DNA of 64,000 nt from Nymphaea colorata (Eukaryota > Streptophyta > Magnoliopsida > Nymphaeales > Nymphaeaceae). Shown in pieces: positions 47,730 to 58,722 of this stretch (within the stretch, counting starts at the first letter, position 1; every line of letters begins with the position of its first letter). Position numbers and translations under genes: made by a program. The notes under the pieces were generated by a model. It saw nothing but the letters and a program-made list of their open reading frames with translations. It did not search any database and was not told the origin of the DNA. The stretch spans positions 10,256,704 through 10,320,703 of the forward strand of contig NC_045139.1 of the NCBI RefSeq assembly GCF_008831285.2, written 5' to 3'.

Positions 47730-49925
47730 ATTAACTTGCCGAAATCTTAATGCACCGAAGCCAAATTAAGGCTGCAGTTGTAACCCTCTTTCAAAATCGT
47801 TCACTTTAATTTTGGCTCCGCCACTGGAAGAATTGTGTCCACGCCACCATAGAATGTCAATATCATTCGAATAAGATGAGAAAAGCATTCCACTGCATTC
47901 AAGTTGGTATTCAATTGCCTCAACATGATCTCATTAATGTACATTCATGGAATGATAGGGACGCAATTTGATACTCTGTTGACACTTTAATTTTCCCAAG
48001 AGGGGGTGGGGACTGATAAAACAATTTCTTGATTACTTGCTTGATTAGTTACATCAAGCAATTAAGAATGGAAGCACGTCCAAATTAGTAGTCATAACAA
48101 AATAAAAAAGTTAGAAAAGCCAGGTTTTATTGTTGGCAAACATTTTTGTGGTGCTCGAAATGACATAAATACCCTCATAAAACCCAAAAAAGAAAGGCAA
48201 TTTAACTTCCCATTTTGTCCTCTGAATGGCCAACATGGTGGGTCTGAATGGCCAACTTGATCTAACACCATGTGTTCGACCCCAAAACAAGCACCACGGA
48301 ATCGAAGTTATCACTTTTATATGGAGCAGCAAGAGTGACAATGATTTAACTGCATGCGTTCAACTAAAATATTCCCTGCGCATGGAACACACCATAGCAA
48401 GAATAATTGGCCTTTTTTTTTCGATTATTCTTGCAAAAATCAATAAAACTGTATGTATAGTTGCTATGTTGGAGAAGGTAGATTAATATAAAGTTTCATT
48501 CATTCTGTTGCATTAAAGACCATGTGGGTCTAAATTTTTTATGGAACCCACCACATGTTGTGTCCTATAGAGAGGAGAAATTACTGTGGGTGTCTGCTCC
48601 TAGCTAGTCAGTGTTCTGGGTCAAATACAATGTTCATCTGGTTGGCTCCTCTACCAAGGGGCAACCTCGCTTTTGGTGGGTCCATGAAAAACAGCTTTAC
48701 TTTTTTTTTTGGGTTGTTCTTATTATCTTCATGGTGACAGACCTCAGCTGAGTTAAAGCTCCTTAAGCTCAAGTCAGGATAGTCAACTCGAGACAAGTTG
48801 GAGTTTGTGGCTTTGCTACTTGAGCCGGGTTCCAGCTGGCCCAGCTCGTGAACAGGCTCACGGGGAAGTTTATCCCACCTATAGAGTAAGAGTAAAACCC
48901 TCTTTTTCCCATGCTCTAGGGTCTGGGGCTGCATCAATACCTTATTCCACCGCTTGAGGGGTGGTTGATATAAGGGGAGAGCGCTCATGCAACTCAAACT
49001 AGAGACGAAAAGCCAATTGGTCACCAAACCTAACTAGCCGCACCACAAATATCGAGCCAGGTTCAGGGCATACGTAACGAGGGACGTGGGTTCATTGTTC
49101 AACATAATTAGACTATGGTGCATGCGTTGAACAAATAATTGTTACTCATTGTTGTTAGATCTCTTTCCATTTATCATTTTTTTCAATATTTTTGCATGGT
49201 TATATATTGGTTATTGAGGATGACATCAAACTGCTTCATTGGCGAAATAATAGCGACATTGTAAGCGAGAGCGTTCTAAAATGCATCCTTTCAAATTGTT
49301 GTTATTTAATTTTCTTCATAACATGAAAAATGGAATGAAGAACAGAGTATAGAACTCATGACGTTTAGGTTGCCTTTGATAGTCTTGATCTTAGATTGCG
49401 GGTTGCATTAAAAGTATGTTTTGGAAGACCTTTCAGTTTAACTTAGTAACATAGATCTTAAATTCACTCGATTTAAGTTAGAAGGAGAAGGAAGGGGAGC
49501 TGACCTTAAATCCGCAGACCTGAGGTCCTAGTGATGTAGGACCTTTAAGGATCTAAATCTGAGGCAAAACAGACACAACCTTAGAAATTTTAAAACTGAG
49601 CTCTTGTTTACTGAAAGTAGTTTAGCTTTCTGTTTTGCCTGATTGGCAGAATTTGAGCGAAGCCCGAATCTCGTTTAAGTATATATGTATAACATAGTAA
49701 TGCACATAATGTTCATATATTTGAAATATTACCAGCAGTTTCATTTTTCTGATTTCACTATGGGCGTCACTTTCAAAGACAAAGATATTACCAGCAGTTT
49801 CATTTTTCTGATTTCACTGTCATGGTCCTCACTTTCGAAGACAACCACCGAAAAAGGGAAAGAAAAAAAAGGTACCTCAATTTAAGTCGGGTTAGGTTAT
49901 GGAAACTGAAATGTCATGTTTCTCA
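47730..49925 (+). repeat. Block B', right copy of the direct segmental duplication
   Basis: Partner of 39430-41965 in the same orientation. It differs by the loss of most of the hAT-like element, a small insertion near 48525 and a 60-bp tandem duplication at 49728-49840 (TTACCAGCAGTTTCATTTTT twice). No gene is supported within it. Confidence 0.88.
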
Positions 49926-49929
49926 ACAT

Positions 49930-50637
49930 GAACGCTTTTCGCAGTTTTTCAGCGAAGGAGGAAAAAAATATCCGCATGGTTCTTTCATTTCTCAACGTTT
50001 AATGTATTCATAAAACCATCTGAATTTCGAAAAATTATAAATAACTGCCCAAATAATTTTACCAATTAAATTACAAACACAAGTGACAAACGTCAAAACA
50101 TGTTAAAAAGTAAATTTCTCATAGAGCGTGAGAGGTGAAATTTTGAATAAATTGACTTATTTTTCTTTTTGAAAGAAAATGAGTTTGTTATTAAGGGTAA
50201 AATAGTCATTTTAAGTATGTGCGAATGTTTTCCACTCAATTCGCATGCATGTATAAATTACATTACGAATCTAGGCGTATTTTCAAATTAAATATGGAAA
50301 AATAGATGTATAAAACATGGATCGACACAAGGGAAAGCCTCCCATCGTGTAACTCTTGATTCCTAACAACTCAAAAGAAAAAAAAAAAAAAAAGGAAGAG
50401 GAAGAAGAGTTGAGATTCAGCTACACGCATAGATATTATTCAATATCTCGTTTTGTTATTACATTTTTGGAAGATATATCACCATTATCCAGTCTCCTAG
50501 AATCCGGCAAATTTGATTTTACAAGATAACAATGGCATCATAGGGTACTTTTAAACAATTTTTATCAATGGTAGGTATATACTTATTTATTTTCATCACG
50601 TGTGCCTTTCCATCTTTATCACCTTATATCTTGTTTG

Positions 50638-50691
<54 letters not shown>

Positions 50692-50884
50692 GTTAGTCAT
50701 TTTTTACTTTAATAACATTTTTTAATAATAAAAAACAAATGGCTCTTATAACATCAACATCTTGATAGTAGAAAAATAATTTTTTTACAAAAATAACATG
50801 AACTAAAATATGATTTATAATGAATTAGAATGTACAAGTACGTTAGGATATTCCTTGTAATATTTTCCTCGTAATATTTTTAAC

Positions 50885-50916
<32 letters not shown>

Positions 50917-50925
50917 CTGTTCCGT
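49930..50925. other. Intergenic DNA downstream of UGT2
   Basis: AT-rich. It contains poly(A) at 50380-50394, (AC)n(AT)n at 50639-50689 and (TA)n at 50887-50915, the last just beyond the shared 3' region of UGT2. No ORF. Confidence 0.5.
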
Positions 50926-50929
50926 TTGA

Positions 50930-51117
50930 TGAAAGCCATGAAACCAGTGGGAATTGAAAGACAGAACTAAATTCAAAGCAGAAAGTTAAAGACAACATTA
51001 TTCTGGCTACGCCATACACTTGAAAACACTACACAGTTGCGTGCATGGGAGTTGACGCATGTTTTACAAAGAGAGAGAGAGATCTCATGCATGGACATGA
51101 TGGAAGCATGACCATCT
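50930..51117 (-). other. UGT2 3' UTR region, shared with UGT1
   Basis: Reverse-complemented it matches 32464-32775, with CATGCATGAGATCTCTCTC, TTTGTAAAACATG, CATGCACGCAACTGTGTAG and ATTTAGTTCTGTC. It lacks the long (CT)n(TA)n expansion of UGT1. Confidence 0.7.
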
Positions 51118-52521
51118 TCATGGCGAAGCCACCAACTCCTTGAGCTTGGTTATGAAGCCCTTGGTATAGTCTTCCTGCAACCCCTCCTGCAGAAGGATCT
51201 CCCTCAACTTGGCGTTGTTGGCTCTCACCACCTTCCCCTTCTTCGACCCCTCCACCATTACAGTCCTCACAGCTTTCCCTACGGCCTCTCTGGTGAACCA
51301 CCCATCCCAAGCTCTCCTGTTGATATTCACTGCTGCCCTGAGCTCCACGACCATCAGCTTCATGTTCATGTACTGGTCTCCTTTCAGCGGTGCCATCACC
51401 AACTGGCACCCGCCCTCCACCGCCTCCATTATAGAGCTGTAGCCAGCATGATTGACGTAGCAGCCCACGGCTGGATGCCTCAAGATGAGCTGCTGGTTTA
51501 CCCACCCGCTGCGCACGATCCCCCTTCCTTCTGCCTTCTCCCCAAATATCTCGGCCTCCAACTCTTGTCTCTTCCCCTTCGGCACGTCGGCGGGAGTGTT
51601 CAGCACAGCCAGAAACGGGAACCCGCTCAACTCGAGGCCCACGACCAGCTCCTTCATCTGCTTCCCCGACAGATACGACTCGCTTCCGAATGAGCAGAAA
51701 ACAACTGTGCCCTTTGGAAACTTGTTCAGCCACTGGGTGAGCTTCGGCTCGATATCTCCGGCCGGGGCCTTCGGCAGAAGGACGCCGGTTGGGAGGACCG
51801 GCTTCCTGCACCGAGTAGACAGGTACTTAATGACAGACGCCTCCATCTCGTAGACGCTCTTCAGAGCAATGGCATCGCAGCGAGCCATGCAGGAGACCAG
51901 GCGGCTGAAGTTCGAAGGCGCTGGACCGGAGCCGTTGGTGTTGGAGAGCATGCCACGTACTTCATAAGGTTTCATGCTCAGGTACGACGAGAGCAGCGGT
52001 CTCGGCGGCAGCCGCAGCCGGCTCAGCGACGGCCTCTGGTGAGGTGTCAGGCCGAAGAGGATGGTGCTGGCAGCGGTGATGGCAGTGAAGACACAAAAGT
52101 AGACGGACTTGATGCCCAGCGACTCCGCCACCTCCGGCACCCAGCCTTGGATGGAGTCGAAGACGACGACTTGAGGGGCGAGCTTGCCAAGTATGGTAGC
52201 AATCTGCGGCCGAGTCGCGTCGAGCGCCTGGCTCAGTAGGTCGGCCAGCACCTGGCCGGAGCCGGCCGTGCTGTCGACGTCGGATGGGAGGCCGTCGATG
52301 GCCGGAAGTTTGTAATTGAGGATGGGGATGGTAGGGTCGAGGGCGAGGCGAATCTTGGGGACAAGGGAGGGAAGGGTGAGGAAGGTGATCTTGATGCCAT
52401 TAGCAGCAAGGGCGTTGGAGAGATGTATGAAAGGGAAGATGTGGCCGAAGCCTAGAGATGGGAACATGACCACCTGAAGTGGCTGGTCATGGTCGCCGCC
52501 TTCCATGGCGAGACTCCCCAT
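51118..52521 (-). CDS. UGT2: UGT79-like (group A) UDP-glycosyltransferase
   Basis: Intronless, 467 residues, collinear with UGT1 over its whole length apart from one extra residue (EIFGEKAEGRG against EIGEKAGGRG). Catalytic His is in GFGHIFPF (residue 27) and Asp in VVVFDSIQGW (122). CSFGSESYLSG and the PSPG box, Trp340 to Gln383, are complete: His at 19, Glu at 27, Asp-Gln at 43-44. Box position 22 is Tyr (Tyr361, NHAGYSS) where UGT1 has Trp (NHGGWSS); aromatic Phe/Tyr there is common in UGT79 enzymes. Likely a cytosolic sugar-sugar glycosyltransferase of flavonoid-type glycosides; substrate unknown. The start MGSLAMEGGD is fixed by an AAG at the position of the alternative UGT1 start. No damage visible: probably functional. 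Confidence 0.93.
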   Translation of the reverse strand: MGSLAMEGGDHDQPLQVVMFPSLGFGHIFPFIHLSNALAANGIKITFLTLPSLVPKIRLALDPTIPILNYKLPAIDGLPSDVDSTAGSGQVLADLLSQALDATRPQIATILGKLAPQVVVFDSIQGWVPEVAESLGIKSVYFCVFTAITAASTILFGLTPHQRPSLSRLRLPPRPLLSSYLSMKPYEVRGMLSNTNGSGPAPSNFSRLVSCMARCDAIALKSVYEMEASVIKYLSTRCRKPVLPTGVLLPKAPAGDIEPKLTQWLNKFPKGTVVFCSFGSESYLSGKQMKELVVGLELSGFPFLAVLNTPADVPKGKRQELEAEIFGEKAEGRGIVRSGWVNQQLILRHPAVGCYVNHAGYSSIMEAVEGGCQLVMAPLKGDQYMNMKLMVVELRAAVNINRRAWDGWFTREAVGKAVRTVMVEGSKKGKVVRANNAKLREILLQEGLQEDYTKGFITKLKELVASP

Positions 52522-52617
52522 TTGCTTTCTCCTTCACTTGCTAAGTACTGAACACTAGTATGAGGAAGCTAGCTAGCTACTAGTGTGCCTGATGGGTTTG
52601 GTGCAAACCCCCTGTGA

Positions 52618-52625
52618 TATTTATA
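52618..52625 (-). promoter_or_regulatory. UGT2 core promoter (TATA box)
   Basis: TATAAATA on the - strand, about 97-104 bp before the ATG, in the same context as in UGT1 (AATGGAGTTC-TATAAATATCACA). The leader contains CATACTAGTGTTCAGTACTT in both genes. Confidence 0.75.
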
Positions 52626-52635
52626 GAACTCCATT

Positions 52636-52768
52636 AAGATCTTACTGTTAGGTAAAAGACCTCAGACACTATGTTGTCTATATCTCTGTATGAATGGATA
52701 CGTAAAGAATATCATTACCATGTTGCTTATATATTTCCCATCCCTCAAGGTGATTGTTAATTGGGATC
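52636..52768 (-). promoter_or_regulatory. About 130-bp promoter segment present only in UGT2
   Basis: UGT1 and UGT2 align on both sides: AATGGAGTT next to the TATA box, and TTGATTTCATCC(A)GAACAT further upstream. In UGT1 the two are 9 bp apart, in UGT2 about 135 bp. The extra DNA includes a second TATA-like ATATATAAG. It is either a deletion in UGT1 or an insertion in UGT2; no target duplication is obvious. Confidence 0.7.
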
Positions 52769-52859
52769 GATGTTCTGGATGAAATCAAGGCGCCAACCTG
52801 TGCATGGCTGCTTGGGGTAGCCCACACCTTGAAGTGAATATAGTGTTGATTATGACAAT

Positions 52860-54690
52860 GACATTTTACCTATGTGGGAAACTATCTACTTTTGAAAATA
52901 TATAAAAAAAGTTTATCTTTAATTTTTGTTGTCAATTTCAGTAAGGGAGAGGATTATGATCTACTGCCTGCAAAAGAGAGAACCTAGTTATATGTGCCAT
53001 ATTGGTGCATAATAATGACTAAAATACCCGCAATTCACACTAGAAAAAAGAAACCTTTTTGCCAAGATAAAAACAGAAATCACAAAAAGTAAAACCACTA
53101 TAAAGTACTTTTTTTTTTTGAAAAATTACTAAAATGTTTCATCTGCTCTTAGGTGCATATAAATCGCGTGCTCAACAACACACACAACTCACTCTCACAA
53201 AAGAGTTTTGTGCCAATGCACTCCCCCTTCTTCTTCTTGTATGGAGTCTGTTCGTGTCTGAATCAATGTCCCGAGAGGAGATAGTCATAGTTTTTATGTT
53301 GGCCAATTCATCACTGATTAAGTTGAATGAATGCCTGACCTTTAGTTTTCTATTAATTCAAGTATTAAAATAATTTATTAAGGGAAAGGGAAGATGTTCT
53401 ACTTCCAATAAATACTGGTTCCTTTTTAAACTTCAAAGACCAACCTCATTCATGCATTTTCTATTTATGGACCACAACTCAAAACTAGTTATGTTCATAA
53501 TGGTCCTTACCTTATTAATGAGCTATGTGATTTCTAAATTTGTCCTTTAAAGCGTTGAGAAATCAGCCTTCATTATTTTAGAAGCAGTTACCGTTAACGG
53601 GCAATTGATTGCTTCTGTGCTAAATTCATCAGACTTTCAGAATCATGAATTTATGAATTTTAGATCAGACGCTCTCTTCCCATATCTTAAATCTCACATA
53701 TTTTCAATGGAAAAAGGAAAAATAAGGATTTTACGTGATATTTTAAGTTTGACTTAAAGATCCTTAATTATGCCACATCAGATTGGTATATTTTAAATTT
53801 GAAGTAATCATGTGACTTCTTAAAGAGGATCTTGAAGGAGGTCGAGAGAAAGAACCTAAGAATCAACCCAAAGAGTGTATATGTGTGCTTCTATTATATA
53901 TATGGATAGGATCACATGCCGACGTAAAATTCAATGGCCCAATTTTTTTCACTTAAAACGTATTTATAGTTAAACAGAAAAATACATTTTATATCCTTAC
54001 TTTACTAAAATTTTTGACATAAATTAAGAACTCATATATATGCCTACTTTTATGAAAGTAACTCCTGGAGACAAGAAACTTAACTAGTGTGTAATCGGTT
54101 AATAGGTAAAGCGTGAAACGAAATATACTTCTTACCATTGCGTGTTTCAACTGCTGAACGTAACTACAAAGGAAGGATTCAAAAGGAAAAAAAAAAAGAT
54201 TCCTGAAATTACCTAAAAATATACTTATAACAACTTTTTACCTACATGCATGCCTGCTTGCAATGGGGCACCACCTTAATTTGAAGGGCGAGGGAAATTG
54301 AGCCATACGGACCCATCTTCTGTGCAAATATTTATACTTGCTAAGGTATCCGATAGAGAAAGTGGAACCCCAACCTCGTGTAGTGCCCAATATCATAATG
54401 AAGCAGCATCAGCAAGAGGCGATCTAATTGATATGGTAGACGATTGAAAGACAAATCAGGAGAAACAGGTGATGAGTATTTTTATCATGTAATAATAGTT
54501 TACACTTTTTTCTTATTGTTTTTCTCTCAACTGCTCATGACAATAGATTGAACAACCATTATGAGTAAGTTGAGTGACTTTAGATAGCTAGAGTCACCAT
54601 TCATTCACTCGTATATAATAATGTCCTTGAAAGTTTTATGCTCCAAGCGAGTTGACGAAGCATCTCTCATGTAAATTTCTTAAAACAAAT
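52860..54690. other. Intergenic DNA upstream of UGT2
   Basis: AT-rich, with no frame that looks like a gene. The 43-bp minisatellite and 100-bp repeats found upstream of UGT1 are not present. A 79-codon frame at 53134-53373 is not recognisable. Confidence 0.4.
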
Positions 54691-54694
54691 GTGC

Positions 54695-54840
54695 TTTCCA
54701 TTACAGGAATTGACATTGAGTATAGGTTGACATGTCTACTTGTCTCATCCCTTCCAGAAGAGAGACGGAATATGCTTTCATCATTTTTAATCTGGTAGGT
54801 AGCACTTGCTATCACATTTAAAGGAGTTTCGTTATCATAG
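54695..54840 (-). repeat. Block P' of the inverted duplication (right arm)
   Basis: Inverted partner of 27305-27470; see matching words ATAGGTTGACATGTCTAC, ATATGCTTTCATC and AGCACTTGCTATCAC. Confidence 0.7.
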
Positions 54841-56335
54841 GAGGAGTCCATGTGAAAGGTGTCAAGTCAAAAGTACTGGAAATTGGCCTTGATTAGGGCC
54901 CAAGGCATGCGCTATGTTGCTAATTGCCCATACAGATGCAACAAAAATGTTTATTTTCATAGTGATATTTAACTTAATCATTTTCATTTTTATATTGGTG
55001 TCCTTGAAACTTTAAGCATTTTATAACTAGTGTTCTTTAATCAAAACTTGCTTAATCCACCGCTTCCTCGGTGTTGGCCATTTCCTTGTACATAGTTCTC
55101 TTTTCTTTTCCCTTTTACATGCATAATGTACCGTCGAATTGCTGCCACACAGTAACATACACATGCACATCTTAATTTATTGTTTAGTTACGGTGCTCTG
55201 TACACCTGTGGTACGTATGCCAAGGAATCATTTAACTCAGTAAATGATCGTGTATCCAGAAAAATTTTTTGGAGGGGCACCCTTCATCTAGGAAAGAATA
55301 ACAGACTTAATATTTGAAAATATTAATTAAAAATAAGAAAACTATTGAGGGGCTGGTGTGGGCACCAGCCCATACGTAGCTCTGCCTCTGGCTTCAATAT
55401 TTCGGCTTCATTCCATAAATTTACAATACATCTGCAGTCTTCATCAAATATCTGTGCAACCTAATATCTGTAAAAACTCAAATAAGAGAAGGAAACTAAA
55501 AAAAAAAAAAACCAACTTCAGGAATCGAAAGAAGAAGGCACAAACGAACAAGAGAAGGACTACAAATTCTTCCAAACATGGAAGCTACTTTCGCCGCATT
55601 AGATCAAAATGTCAGCTTAAATCTCAAGTCAAAGGGTACATATATATATGTATCACGCATTCTATAGATTAGAGACATCCTCCTTGATATTGCACTTCAA
55701 GCTTGGGATCTAGCCTTATATTTCCCATCTTCGTGCAATGTTCCTCATTTAATCTTTACAACTTTACTGTCATCTAAACATGCGTTCGTGTAAAATTAGT
55801 GACACATTTTAGATTTTGCTTTGTGTTTTCTTTTTCTTCTTCTCACTTTATGTAGGACATTAGCTTGGGGGTTGTTAGTGCGTAGAAATCAGTATTGTAT
55901 ATGTGGAACTGGCACCTCGCCCCGTTCTCCCTTTGATCACTATAAAGAACTCTGACAATGGTACCACTGTGCCATTAGTGCAGCCAATCTTATCCTCACC
56001 TCCTCATGTGATTCCCCGGCCCATGTGTGAATGGCGAAGGAGATTTTTCTAGGCATTGCACCAAGTGAACTGCCCTCAGGTTGCCCCTCCTCTATGACTT
56101 AGTCTAGAGGTGGTTATGAGTACACAGCCGGGGTGCTCGGCCCACTTCTAGGAGATAAGTGTCATGCACATGGACCTATGCAAGATGCACATAATCACCT
56201 TTAATTTACATTGGCCTATTTATTGCCCTTGATACACCCCTCTTGGTACCTAGTAATGCCTTATCTGACCTGGCCAGCTTGCCTATGGGAAACAAGTGGA
56301 ACAAAAATTTATGAAGTAAGAGGAGAAAAGAAGAG
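54841..56335. other. Intergenic DNA with a MITE remnant
   Basis: 55258-55394 resembles the GGCGGAGCCA MITE family (ends TAGCTCTGCCTCTGG and carries a GGGGCTGGTGTGGGCACCAGCCC hairpin). The rest has no recognisable feature. Confidence 0.4.
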
Positions 56336-56339
56336 CAAG

Positions 56340-57032
56340 TGGCTGCTCGTAACTTTCAGCATTTGTCTGAAAGCATATAAGCAGCTGAGAAATCACTTTC
56401 CAAGATATAAAAGGAATTAAAAACGGTCGAGACCACCTGCACAAGTAGGTGGGAAAAGGAAAGTCAAAGCACTTATATAGATCATGGACTGGATCCACTT
56501 GGATCCGGCCATAACTGACGTTAATATAATATCTCGATCTTTTTCATTTCAATGCACAGCTCGGGCCCGGACCTTGTAGATCTCCAGTACCACACGAAGC
56601 CATGATCAAGCTTCAGCTAAGTACAAGAAAGTTTACTGTATATTTTCATAGCCTTTGTATGCGTTTACTGGCAGAAAGTTTGGTTAGACGCATTGATCTG
56701 GGCTGCATCAATGGCACATGAGTCCAAAACTCGAAGATCAAAACGCGGGTGCTCTGGTAGGTGATCTCTCATGCAAATCACTGTCATTGAGAAAGGGAAT
56801 TCGTTCAGATTGTAAGGGGGAAAATCGTCCAACATTAATTTAGTCATAAATGAGAGTGAGTGTGGCGCATTTATGTGCCGTTCACTTCACTTCCCCGTTC
56901 AGTCATGTTCCTAAGCATGCAATATCAAGCTCACATCAAAGTTTTAAATAACTTCCAAAAGCTGAGATAGATGGCTCCCGCTTCATCTGCTTAGTGGTAT
57001 GATCCACAAGGAGGACTGCTTGCTAGAGACAA

Positions 57033-57065
<33 letters not shown>

Positions 57066-57645
57066 GCTGAACCGGGGAAGATTGTATGCTATTAGGGAAC
57101 ACACAGAGGCGAACTGATCTTACTTCTGGCGAGAAGGAACTGGGGATGGTATGTTGTTGCATTTGCCGCATCTCTAGCCAAAGACGTTAATAAAATCACC
57201 ACTTAACCAATTTGGAGGCCACCATTATGTTGATGTGATTGATGTTCTCGTTGGCATACAGTTACCAAGAGAGACAGCTAGCTGAAAATGAGAAGAACTT
57301 CAAATTAGCCAACACTAGAGTTTTGTATTCAGCTCCCACTGGACATCGATTTTGATGTGTCTCAGTGTCCAAAATTGATCCTTTTGAGGTCGTTTGGCAC
57401 CAGAAATAAATTGTCATTGTTTTATGAATCTGCCTCAAAGAAGCTTTGTCATGGTTTCATAAATCTGCCTCAAAAGATACTTTGTGAGAATTTTTTGAGG
57501 AAGATTTATAACACAATGACAAAGTGTTCCTCGTGCCAAACAATACCTTTGTGTCCTTTATACATGCAACAGCAGCCAAGGCTTGATATACTGAGTAGAG
57601 ATTGGCTTCACCAAGGCATTTTTGGTGGACCATTGGTTTCAATAA
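56340..57645 (+). repeat. Block A', right copy (direct repeat of 25980-27090)
   Basis: Same strand and order as the left copy. It contains a (CT)n run at 57031-57066 and a MITE at 57385-57547 that the left copy lacks. It abuts the inverted block O' at 57650. Confidence 0.88.
57385..57547. mobile_element. Foldback-like MITE inserted in block A'
   Basis: TCGTTTGGCACCAG at the left and, reversed, TGTTTGGCACGAGG at the right are inverted repeats. ATTGTCATTGTTTTATGAATC and CACAATGACAAAG extend the pairing inwards. In block A the flanks are joined (AATCAATTC/TTGTGTCCCTC near 26998), giving an empty site. Confidence 0.7.
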
Positions 57646-57649
57646 GTAG

Positions 57650-58191
57650 AGATATGGCTTAATCCATGCATTAGCAAAGCATAATTTTCAAAATTATGGA
57701 ACTGTGGGCTGCTTTGCTTATTAGCAACTTTGGTTTCGCTGTGATTATAACAAAAAGGTATCGCCTTTTCATTCAGCCTCTTAATTAAATTAGGGTAGCC
57801 TCTTACTCTATAGAAGAGAAGACTTGTCCATGATCCCCTTCTCATCAGATAGTTCTTGCACGCTTAATAAAAAAGCCATTATTCCCCACAACATAGAAAG
57901 ACCTTCCATCTCAATCCATCTGTCCAACCTTCCCTCCCTTCCCTCCCTTACCTCGATATTATGACAGCAAGATCCACCCCTAATCCTTGCTACAATTTGA
58001 AAAGCATTAATCTTAAAATATAGCACTAAGACTTAAAGATGTTCCTCTCTCTCAAAATGGCAACCAAATAGGTGTCACATTGGACAAGGCCAGAGCTAAC
58101 GTATTACCACTAACGTGTTATCATGTTTACTTATTGTAAACTAGCTAAAGCTACGACAACACTAACCAATTGGTATGTTGAATTTTGAGGA
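57650..58191 (-). repeat. Outer block O' of the inverted duplication (right arm)
   Basis: Inverted partner of 23783-25415, without the U6-bearing and 0.9-kb insertions. Its homology stops at GAATTTTGAGGA (58191), exactly where the element II LTR begins. Confidence 0.85.
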
Positions 58192-58714
58192 TGTAATCAC
58201 CCCAAATTTTTGCAAATTTTTTGAAGATCCAAATTATATCCAAAATCCAAGTTCAGGTCCAAATCGAGCATTTCAGACCCAAAATTCGAATCGCGTTTGA
58301 AACGACAAAATTTGAGCATCACGCGTTCGAAACAACCCTTATTTACTTTATACCATTTTATTTAAATTTAATTAAAAAAAAAGCATCATGAGGTCGCGCG
58401 TCGGCGTGCCTATGTCGCCCGACCGCGCGGTCTCTCAAGCGACCCTTCGCACGTGTGGCCGGGGCCTACCTTGTGTGCAGGCCCCATCTTTCTTCAAAAT
58501 TTGGTCCATTAGGGGCATTTTTACCATTTTAGGTGCGCATTAGCCTGCCTAAAACTCAAAAAGTGATTTGCAGGCCTAATGGCCAATCATATTATGTGAA
58601 AACCTATTTCTTTTTCAAAAAAATTGAAAATAATTCAAAATTATTTAATATTCGGATGAAAATGTTGTGAAATTCAAAAATATTCAAATTTTGAGTTTTG
58701 GCTTCAAAACTCTT

Positions 58715-58722
58715 TATAAAAA
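58715..58722 (+). promoter_or_regulatory. LTR TATA box, element II
   Basis: TATAAAAA in AAAACTCTT-TATAAAAACC, aligned with 14800 in element I. Confidence 0.55.

Noticed and set aside
51029-51811. A 260-codon - strand frame overlapping UGT2, and several 100-200-codon frames overlapping both UGTs
   Set aside because: These are shifted-frame readings of GC-rich UGT coding sequence; the true frame shows every family motif.
57639-57845. Shared peptide SSPQFHxxENxALLMHGxSH in block O' and at 25360-25410
   Set aside because: The similarity follows from the nucleotide duplication; the frames are otherwise unconserved and have no start or domain.
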